From Archivesica marissinica (Eukaryota > Mollusca > Bivalvia > Venerida > Vesicomyidae): a stretch of DNA of 64,000 nt. The translations under genes and the position numbers were made by a program. The first letter of the stretch is position 1; the number at the start of each line of letters is the position of its first letter. Below, piece after piece: positions 40,320-50,700 of the stretch. The stretch is from NCBI GenBank assembly GCA_014843695.1, contig CM026391.1:41888598-41952597 (forward strand). Reading direction: 5' to 3'. The notes under the pieces were generated by a model. It did not search any database. It was not told the origin of the DNA and saw only the letters and a list, made by a program, of their open reading frames with translations.

Positions 40320-42058
40320 CAATGTGGATGGAAGGGAGAAGGTACAATGTGGACGGAAGGGAAGATATACAATGTGGATGGAAGGGAGAAGGTACAATGT
40401 GGATGGAAGGGAGGAGGTACAATGTGTATGGAAGGGAGGAGGTACAGTGGTGGAAGGGGGAGGTACAATGGGTGGGGGTGTTGTGGGGGGGGGTTGGGAT
40501 GGAAGGGAGGAGGTACAATGTGGACGGAAGGGAAGATAAACAATGTGGATGGAAGGGAGGAGGTACAATGTGGATGGAAGGGAGGAGGTACAATGTGGAT
40601 GGAAGGGAGGAGGTACAATGTGGATGGAAGTGAGGAGGTACAATGTGGATGGACGGGAGGAGGTACAATGTGGATGGAAGGGAGAAGGTACAATGTGGAT
40701 GGAAGGGAGAATGTACAATGTGGATGGAAGGGAGGAGTAACAATGCAGATGGAAGGGAGGTGGTACAATGTGGATGGAAGTGAGGATATACAATGTGGAT
40801 GGAAGGGAGGAGGTATACTGTGGATCGAAGGGAGGAGGTACAATGTGGACGGAAGGGAAGATATACAATATGGATGGAAGGGAGGAGGTACAATTTGGAT
40901 GGAAGGGAGACGGTACACTGTGTATGGAAGGGAGGAGGTACAATGTGGATGGAAGGGAGGAGGTACAATGTAAATGGAAGGGAGGAGGTATACTGTGGAT
41001 CGAAGGGAGGAGGTACAGTGTGGACGGAAGGGAAGATATACAATATGGATGGAAGGGAGGAAGTACAATTTGTATGGAAGGGAGAAGGTACACTGTGTAT
41101 GGAAGGGAGGAGGTACAATGTGGATGGAAGGGAGAAGGTACAATGTGAATGGAAGGGAGGAGGTACAATGTGGATGGAAGGGAGGAGGTGCAATGTGCAT
41201 GGATGGGAGGAGGTACAATGTGGATGGAAGGGAGGAGGTACAATGTGGATGGAAGGGAGGAGGTACAATGTGGACGGAAGGGAAGATATACAATGAGGAT
41301 GGAAAGGAGGAGGTACAATGTGGATGGAAGGGAGAAGGTACAATGTGGATGGATGGGAGGAGGTACAATGTGGATGGAAGGGAGGAGGTACAATGTGGAT
41401 GGAAGGGAGAAGGTACAATGTGGATGAAAAGGAAGATATACAATGTGGATGGAAGTGAGGAGGTACAATGTGGATGGAAGGGAGGAGGTACAATGTGGAT
41501 GGAAGGGAGGAGGTACAATGTGGACGGAAGGGAAGATACACAATGTGGATGGAAGGGAGGAGGTACAATGTGGATGGAAGGGAGGAGGTACAATGTGGAT
41601 GGAAGGGAGAAGGTACAATGTGGATGAAAGGGAAGATATACAATGTGGATGGAAGTGAGGAGGTACAATGTGGATGGAAGGGAGGAGGTACAATGTGGAT
41701 GGAAGGGAGGAGGTACAATATGGACGGAAGGGAAGATAAACAATGTGGATGGAAGGGAGGAGGTACAATTTGGATGGAAGGGAGGAGGTACAATGTGGAT
41801 GGAAGGGAGGAGGTACAATGTGGATGGAAGTGAGGAGGTACAATGTGGATGGACGGGAGGAGGTAAAATTTGGATGGAAGGGAGAAGGTACAATGTGGAT
41901 GGAAGGGAGAAAGTACAATGTGGATGGAAGGGAGGAGTAACAATGCGGATGGAAGGGAGGAGGTACAATGTGGATGGAAGGGAGAAGGTATAATGTGGAT
42001 GGAAGGGAGGAGAAACAATGCGGATGGAAGGGAGGATGTACAATGTGGATGGAAGTGA
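40320..42058 (+). repeat. 1.8-kb duplicated segment, copy 2
   Basis: Second copy of 36720-38490. The TGTGTATGG landmark left of the interruption is offset 3,595 bp from copy 1, and landmarks to the right are offset 3,566 bp. The interruption at 40440-40502 therefore removed about 29 bp net relative to copy 1. Confidence 0.85.
40440..40502 (+). other. G-rich interruption with a G-quadruplex-type motif
   Basis: About 60 bp where the 25-bp unit collapses into G/T-rich sequence. Four G runs (40470-40472, 40474-40478, 40485-40493, 40496-40498) with loops of 1, 6 and 2 nt fit the G3+N1-7 quadruplex pattern. The equivalent position in the paralogous copy near 36875 has ordinary units. Consensus error is the likeliest origin; a real insertion or conversion is possible. 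Confidence 0.65.
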
Positions 42059-42279
42059 GGATATACAATGTGGATGGAAGGGAGGAGGTATACTGTGGAT
42101 CGAAGGGAGGAGGTACAATGTGGACGGAAGGGAGGAGGTACAATGTGGATGGAAGGGAGGAGGTACAATGTGGACGGAAGGGAAGATATACAATGTGGAT
42201 GGAAGGAGGAGGTACAATGTGGATGGAAGGGAGGAGGTACAATGTGGATGGAAGTGAGGATTTACAATATGGATGGAAG

Positions 42280-42375
42280 GGAGGAGGTTTATGTGGATGT
42301 AAGGGAGGAGGTACATGTGGATGGAGGGATGAGTACAAGTGGATGGAAGGAGAGGTACAATGTGGATGGAAGGGA
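42280..42375 (+). other. indel-rich patch in the 25-bp array
   Basis: Shortened units: GGAGGTTTATGTGGATGTAAGG, GTACATGTGGATGGAGGGATGAG and TACAAGTGGATGGAAGGAGAGG. More length changes follow at 42478-42540 (extra GGGG and GATAGGGG). Flanking units are regular. Confidence 0.6.
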
Positions 42376-43493
42376 GGAGGTACAATGTGAATGGAAGGGA
42401 GGAGGTACACTGTGGATGGAAGGGAGGAGGTACAATGTGGATGGAAGGGAGGAGGTACAATGTGGATGGAAGGGAGGAGGGGTACAATGTGGATGGAAGG
42501 GAGGAGATAGGGGTACAATGTGGATGGAAGGGAGAGGTACAATGTGGATGGAAGGGAGGAGGTACAATGTGGATGGAAGGGAGGAGGTATAATGTGGATG
42601 GATGGGAGGAGGTACAATGTGGATGGAAGGGAGGAGGTACAATGTGGACGGAAGGGAAGATATACAATGTGGATGGAAGGGAGGAGGTACAATTTGTATG
42701 GAAGGGAGGAGGTACAATGTGAATGGAGGTGAGGAGATACAATGTGGATGGAAGTGAGGGGATACAATGTGGATGGAATGGAGGAGGTACAATGTGGATG
42801 GAAGGGAGGAGGTACAATGTGGACGGAAGGGAGGAGGTACAATGTGGATGGAAGTGAGGAGGTACAATGTGGATGGACGGGAGGAGGTACAATGTGGATG
42901 GAAGGGAGAAGGTACAATGTGGATGGAAGGAAGAAATTACAATGTGAATGGAAGGGATGAGGTACATTGCGGAAGGAAGGGAAGATACACAATGTGGATG
43001 GAAGTGAGGAGGGGTACAATGTGGATTGAAGGGAGGATGTACAATGTGGATGGAAGTGAGGAGGTACAATGTGGATGGAAGGGGGAGGTACAATTTGGAT
43101 GGATGGGAGGAGGTACAATGTGGATGGAAGGGAGGAGGTACAATGTGGATGGAATGGAGAAGGTACAATGTGGATGAAAGGGAAGATATACAATGTGGAT
43201 GGAAGTGAGGAGGTACAATGTGGATGGAAGGAGGAGGTACAATGTGGATGGAAGGGAGGAGGTACTATGTGGATGGAAGGGAGGATGTACATGTGGATGG
43301 AAGGGAGGAGGTACAATGTGGATGAAGGGAGGAGGTACAATGTGGATGGAAGTGAGGAGGTACAAGTGGATGGAAGTGAGGAGGTACAATGTGGATGGAA
43401 GGGAGGAGGTACAATGTGGATGGAAGGGAGGAGGTACAATGTGGATGGAAGGAGGAGGTACAATGTGGATGGAAGGGAGAAGGTACAATGTGA

Positions 43494-43748
43494 ATGAAAG
43501 GGAAGATATACAATGTGGATGGAAGTGAGGAGGTACAATGTGGATGGACGGGAGGAGGTAAAATGTGGATGGAAGGGAGAAGGTACAATGTGGATGGATG
43601 GGAGAAAGTACAATGTGGATGGAAGGGAGGAGTATCAATGCGGATGGAAGGGAGGAGGTACAATGTGGATGGAAGGGAGAAGGTACAATTTGAATGGAAG
43701 GGAGGAGGTACAATGTGGATGGAAGGGAGGAGGTACAATGTGGATGGA
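43494..43748 (+). repeat. third copy of a block-3 cassette, cut by the gap
   Basis: Matches 30290-30545 and 33236-33491 (offsets 13,204 and 10,258 bp), including GGAGGTAAAATGTGG, GGATGGGAGAAAG and GTATCAATGCGG. The contig ends inside this cassette, which has near-identical copies elsewhere in the same contig. Confidence 0.88.
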
Positions 43749-44748
43749 NNNNNNNNNNNNNNNNNNNNNNNNNNNNNNNNNNNNNNNNNNNNNNNNNNNN
43801 NNNNNNNNNNNNNNNNNNNNNNNNNNNNNNNNNNNNNNNNNNNNNNNNNNNNNNNNNNNNNNNNNNNNNNNNNNNNNNNNNNNNNNNNNNNNNNNNNNNN
43901 NNNNNNNNNNNNNNNNNNNNNNNNNNNNNNNNNNNNNNNNNNNNNNNNNNNNNNNNNNNNNNNNNNNNNNNNNNNNNNNNNNNNNNNNNNNNNNNNNNNN
44001 NNNNNNNNNNNNNNNNNNNNNNNNNNNNNNNNNNNNNNNNNNNNNNNNNNNNNNNNNNNNNNNNNNNNNNNNNNNNNNNNNNNNNNNNNNNNNNNNNNNN
44101 NNNNNNNNNNNNNNNNNNNNNNNNNNNNNNNNNNNNNNNNNNNNNNNNNNNNNNNNNNNNNNNNNNNNNNNNNNNNNNNNNNNNNNNNNNNNNNNNNNNN
44201 NNNNNNNNNNNNNNNNNNNNNNNNNNNNNNNNNNNNNNNNNNNNNNNNNNNNNNNNNNNNNNNNNNNNNNNNNNNNNNNNNNNNNNNNNNNNNNNNNNNN
44301 NNNNNNNNNNNNNNNNNNNNNNNNNNNNNNNNNNNNNNNNNNNNNNNNNNNNNNNNNNNNNNNNNNNNNNNNNNNNNNNNNNNNNNNNNNNNNNNNNNNN
44401 NNNNNNNNNNNNNNNNNNNNNNNNNNNNNNNNNNNNNNNNNNNNNNNNNNNNNNNNNNNNNNNNNNNNNNNNNNNNNNNNNNNNNNNNNNNNNNNNNNNN
44501 NNNNNNNNNNNNNNNNNNNNNNNNNNNNNNNNNNNNNNNNNNNNNNNNNNNNNNNNNNNNNNNNNNNNNNNNNNNNNNNNNNNNNNNNNNNNNNNNNNNN
44601 NNNNNNNNNNNNNNNNNNNNNNNNNNNNNNNNNNNNNNNNNNNNNNNNNNNNNNNNNNNNNNNNNNNNNNNNNNNNNNNNNNNNNNNNNNNNNNNNNNNN
44701 NNNNNNNNNNNNNNNNNNNNNNNNNNNNNNNNNNNNNNNNNNNNNNNN
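43749..44748. other. assembly gap, exactly 1,000 N
   Basis: Unsequenced placeholder. It lies between the 25-bp and 61-bp satellites, so their junction is not observed and their true distance is unknown. Confidence 0.99.
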
Positions 44749-47700
44749 CATACATGTTATACTACTATACCTTGTATCCTACCACTGTCAGACCATACAT
44801 ACCCTCGCCCATATATGTTATACTACTGGACCTTGTATCCTACCACTGTCAGAGCATACGTACCCTAGTCCATATATGTTATACTACTGGACCTTGTATC
44901 CTACCACTGTCAGAGCATACGTACCCTCGTCCATATATGTTATACTACTATATCTTGTATCCTACCACTGTCAGAACATATATACCCTTGCCCATACACG
45001 TTATACTACTGGACCTTGTATCCTACCACTGTCAGACCATACATACCCCTGACCATATATGTTATACTACTGGACCTTGTATCCTACCACTGTCAGACCA
45101 TACATACCCTTGACCATACATGTTATACTACTGGACCTTGTATCCTACCACTGTCAGACCATACATACCCTTGCCCATACATGTTATACTACTGGACCTT
45201 GTATCCTACCACTGTCAGACCATACATACCCTTGACCATATATGCTATACTACTGGACCTTGTATCCTACCACTGTCAGACCATACATACCCTCGCCCAT
45301 ATATGTTATACTACTGGACCTTGTATCCTACCACTGTCAGACCATACATACCCTTGCCCATATATGTTATACTACTGGACCTTGTATCCTACCACTGTCA
45401 GAGCATACATACCCTCGTCCATATATGTTATACTACTGGACCTTGTATCCTACCACTGTCAGACCATACATACCCTCGTCCATATATGTTATACTACTGG
45501 ACCTTGTATCCTACCACTGTCAGAGCATACATACCCTTGTCCATATATGTTATACTACTGGACCTTGTATCCTACCACTGTCAGACCATACATACCCTTG
45601 CCCATATATGTTATACTACTGGACCTTGTATCCTACCACTGTCAGACCATACATACCCTCGTCCATATATGTTATACTACTGGACCTTGTATCCTACCAC
45701 TGTCAGACCATACATACCCTTGCCCATATATGTTATACTACTGGACCTTGTATCCTACCACTGTCAGACCATACATACCCTTGACCATATATGTTATACT
45801 ACTGGACCTTGTATCCTACCACTGTCAGACCATACATACCCTCGTCCATATATGTTATACTACTGGACCTTGTATCCTACCACTGTCAGACCATACATAC
45901 CCTTGCCCATATATGTTATACTACTGGACCTTGTATCCTACCACTGTCAGAGCATACATACCCTTGCCCATATATGTTATACTACTGGACCTTGTATCCT
46001 ACCACTGTCAGACCATACATACCCTTGCCCATACATGTTATACTACTGGAGCTTGTATCCTACCACTGTCAGAGCATACATACCCTTGCCCATACATGTT
46101 ATACTACTGGACCTTGTATCCTACCACTGTCAGACCATACATACCCTCGTCCATATATGTTATACTACTGGACCTTGTATTTTACCACTGTCAGACCATA
46201 CATACCCCTGACCATATTTGTTATACTACTGGACCTTGTATCCTACCACTGTCAGACCATACATACCCTTGCCCATATATTATACTACTGGACCTTGTAT
46301 CCTACCACTGTCAGAGCATACATACCTTGCCCATATATTATACTACTGGACCTTGTATCCTACCACTGTCAGACCATACATACCCTTGCCATACATGTTA
46401 TACTACTGGACCTTGTATCCTACCACTGTCAGAGCATACATACCCTTGCCCATACATGTTATACTACTGGACCTTGTATCCTACCACTGTCAGACCATAC
46501 ACACCCTCGTCCATACATGTTATACTACTGGACCTTGTATCCTACCACTGTCAGACCATACGTACCCTCGTCCATATATGTTATACTACTGGACCTTGTA
46601 TCCTACCACTGTCAGACCATACATACCCTTGCCCATATATGTTATACTACTATATCTTGTATCCTACCACTGTCAGGCCATACATACCCTCGCCCATATA
46701 TGTTATACTACTGGACCTTGTATCCTACCACTGTCAGAGCATAAATACCCTCGCCCATATATGTTATGCTACTATATCTTGTATCCTACCACTGTCAGAC
46801 CATACATACCCTCGCCCATATATGTTATACTACTATATCTTGTATCCTACCACTGTCAGAACATATATACCCTTGCCCATACACGTTATACTACTGGACC
46901 TTGTATCCTACCACTGTCAGACCATACATACCCCTGACCATATTTGTTATACTACTGGACCTTGTATCCTACCACTGTCAGACCATACATACCCTTGACC
47001 ATACATGTTATACTACTGGACCTTGTATCCTACCACTGTCAGACCATACATACCCTTGCCATACATGTTATACTACTGGACCTTGTATCCTACCACTGTC
47101 AGACCATACATACCCTTGCCCATATATGTTATACTACTGGACCTTGTATCCTACCACTGTCAGACATACATACCCTTGTCCATATATGTTATACTACTGG
47201 ACCTTGTATCCTACCACTGTCAGAGCATACATACCCTTGCCCATATATGCTATACTACTGGACCTTGTATCCTACCACTGTCAGACCATACATACCCTCG
47301 TCCATATATGTTATACTACTGGACCTTGTATACTACCACTGTCAGAGCATACGTACCCTTGTCCATATATGTTATACTACTGGACCTTGTATCCTACCAC
47401 TGTCAGAGCATACATACCCTTGTCCATATATGTTATTCTCCTGGACCTTGTATTCTACCACTGTCAGACCATACATACCCTCGTCCATATATGTTATACT
47501 ACTATATCTTGTATCCTACCACTGTCAGAGCATACGTACCCTTGCCCATATATGTTATACTACTGGACCTTGTATCCTACCACTGTCAGAGCATACATAC
47601 CTTTGCCCATACAAGTTATACTACTGGACCTTGTATCCTACCACTGTCAGACCATACATACCCTTGCCCATACATGTTATACTACTGGAGCTTGTATCCT

Positions 47701-50700
47701 ACCACTGTCAGAGCATACTTACCCTTGCCCATACATGTTATACTACTGGACCTTGTATCCTACCACTGTCAGACCATACATACCGTCGTCCATATATGTT
47801 ATACTACTGGACCTTGTATTTTACCACTGTCAGACCATACATACCCCTGACCATATTTGTTATACTAATGGACCTTGTATCCTACCACTGTCAGACCATA
47901 CATACCCTTGCCCATATATGTTATACTACTGGACCTTGTATCCTACCACTGTCAGAGCATACATACCTTTGCCCATACAAGTTATACTACTGGACCTTGT
48001 ATCCTACCACTGTCAGACCATACATACCCTTGCCCATACATGTTATACTACTGGAGCTTGTATCCTACCACTGTCAGAGCATACATACCCTTGCCCATAC
48101 ATGTTATACTACTGGACCTTGTATCCTACCACTGTCAGACCATACACACCCTCGTCCATACATGTTATACTACTGGACCTTGTATCCTACCACTGTCAGA
48201 CCATACGTACCCTCTTCCATATATGTTATACTACTGGACCTTGTATCCTACCACTGTCAGAGCATAAATACCATCGCCCATATATGTTATGCTACTATAT
48301 CTTGTATCCTACCACTGTCAGGCCATACATACCCTCGCCCATATATGTTATACTACTGGACCTTGTATCCTACCACTGTCAGAGCATAAATACCCTCGCC
48401 CATATATGTTATGCTACTATATCTTGTATCCTACCACTGTCAGACCATACATACCCTCGCCCATATATGTTATACTACTATATCTTGTATCCTACCACTG
48501 TCAGAACATATATACCCTTGCCCATACACGTTATACTACTGGACCTTGTATCCTACCACTGTCAGACCATACATACCCCTGACCATATTTGTTATACTAC
48601 TGGACCTTGTATCCTACCACTGCCAGACCATACATACCCTTGACCATACATGTTATACTACTGGACCTTGTATCCTACCACTGTCAGACCATACATACCC
48701 TTGCCCATACATGTTATACTACTGGACCTTGAATCCTACCACTGTCAGACCATACATACCCTTGACCATATATGCTATACTACTGGACCTTGTATCCTAC
48801 CACTGCTAGAGCATACGTACCCTCGTCCATATATGTTATACTACTGGACCTTGTATCCTACCACTGTCAGAGCATACATACCCTTGCCCATATATGTTAT
48901 ACTACTGGACCTTGTATCCTACCACTGTCAGACCATACATACCCTCGTCCATATATGTTATACTACTGGACCTTGTATCCTACCACTGTCAGAGCATACG
49001 TACCCTTGTCCATATATGTTATACTACTGGACCTTGTATCCTACCACTGTCAGAGCATACATACCCTTGTCCATATATGTTATACTCCTGGACCTTGTAT
49101 CCTACCACTGTCAGACCATACATACCCTCGTCCATATATGTTATACTACTGTACCTTGTATCCTACCACTGTCAGAGCATACATACCCTTGCCCATATAT
49201 GTTATACTACTGGACCTTGTATCCTACCACTGTCAGACCATACATACCCTTGTCCATACATGTTATACTACTGGACCTTGTATCCTACCACTGTCAGACC
49301 ATACGTACCCTCGTCCATATATGTTATACTACTGGACCTTGTATCCTACCACTGTCAGACCATACATACCCTTGCCCATATATGGTATACTACTATACCT
49401 TGTATCCTACCACTGTCAGGCCATACATACCCTCGCCCATATATGTTATACTACTGGACCTTGTATCCTACCACTGTCAGAGCATACATACCCTTGCCCA
49501 TATATGTTATACTACTGGACCTTGTATCCTACCACTGTCAGACCATACATACCCTTGCCCATATATGTTATACTACTGGACCTTGTATCCTACCACTGTC
49601 AGAGCATACATACCCTTGCCCATACATGTTATACTACTGGACCTTGTATCCTACCACTGTCAGAGCATACATACCCTTGCCCATACATGTTATACTACTG
49701 GACCTTGTATCCTACCACTGTCAGACCATACATACCCTTGTCCATACATGTTATACTACTGGACCTTGTATCCTACCACTGTCAGACCATACATACCCTC
49801 GTCCATACATGTTATACTACTGGACCTTGTATCCTACCACTGTCAGACCATACATACCCTTGCCCATATATGTTATACTACTGGACCTTGTATCCTACCA
49901 CTGTCAGACCATACATACCCTGCCCATATATGTTATACTACTGGACCTTGTATCCTACCACTGTCAGACCATACATACCCTCGCCCATATATGTTATACT
50001 ACTGGACCTTGTATACTACCACTGTCAGAGCATACATACCCTTGTCCATATATGTTATACTACTGGACCTTGTATTTTACCACTGTCAGAGCATACATAC
50101 CCTTGTCCATATATGTTATACTACTGGACCTTGTATTTTACCACTGTCAGAGCATACATACCCTTGTCCATATATGTTATACTACTGGACCTTGTATTTT
50201 ACCACTGTCAGACCATACATACCCTTGACCATGCATGTTATACTACTATATCTTGTATCCTACCACTGTCAGACCATACATACCCCAGACCATATTTGTC
50301 ATACAACTGGACCTTGTATCCTACCACTGTCAGACCATACATACCCTTGACCATGCATGTTATACTACTGGACCTTGTATCCTACCACTGTCAGACCATA
50401 CATACCCTTGCCCATACATGTTATACTACTATACCTTGTATCCTACCACTGTCAGACCATACATACCCTTGCCCATATATGTTATACTACTGGACCTTGT
50501 ATCCTACCACTGTCAGACCATACATACTCTCGTCCATATATGTTATACTACTGGACCTTGTATCCTACCACTGTCAGAGCATACATACCCTTGTCCATAT
50601 ATGTTATACTACTGGACCTTGTATTTTACCACTGTCAGACCATACATACCCTTGCCCATACATGTTATACCACTATATCTTGTATCCTACCACTGTCAGA

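Larger units (their letters stand above)
27410..43748 (+). repeat. 25-bp minisatellite array, purine strand on top (block 3)
   Basis: This 16,339-bp block of about 650 units has the same orientation and family as block 1. Its units are on average closer to the consensus, with more plain GGAAGGGAGGAGG units than block 1. It also has a locally common variant, GATGAAAGGGAAGATATAC, that marks cassette junctions. Higher-order duplications inside it are listed separately. No gene, RNA or element of another family is seen. Confidence 0.99.

Noticed and set aside
31629..43613. A 3,994-codon open frame on the minus strand with a proline/serine/histidine/leucine-rich 25-residue repeat, resembling a structural or mucin-like protein
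   Set aside because: The unit length is not a multiple of three, the same 'peptide' appears in all phases, frame breaks follow unit length variants, and there is no initiation context, splice site or non-repetitive domain. It is a product of a stop-free satellite unit.
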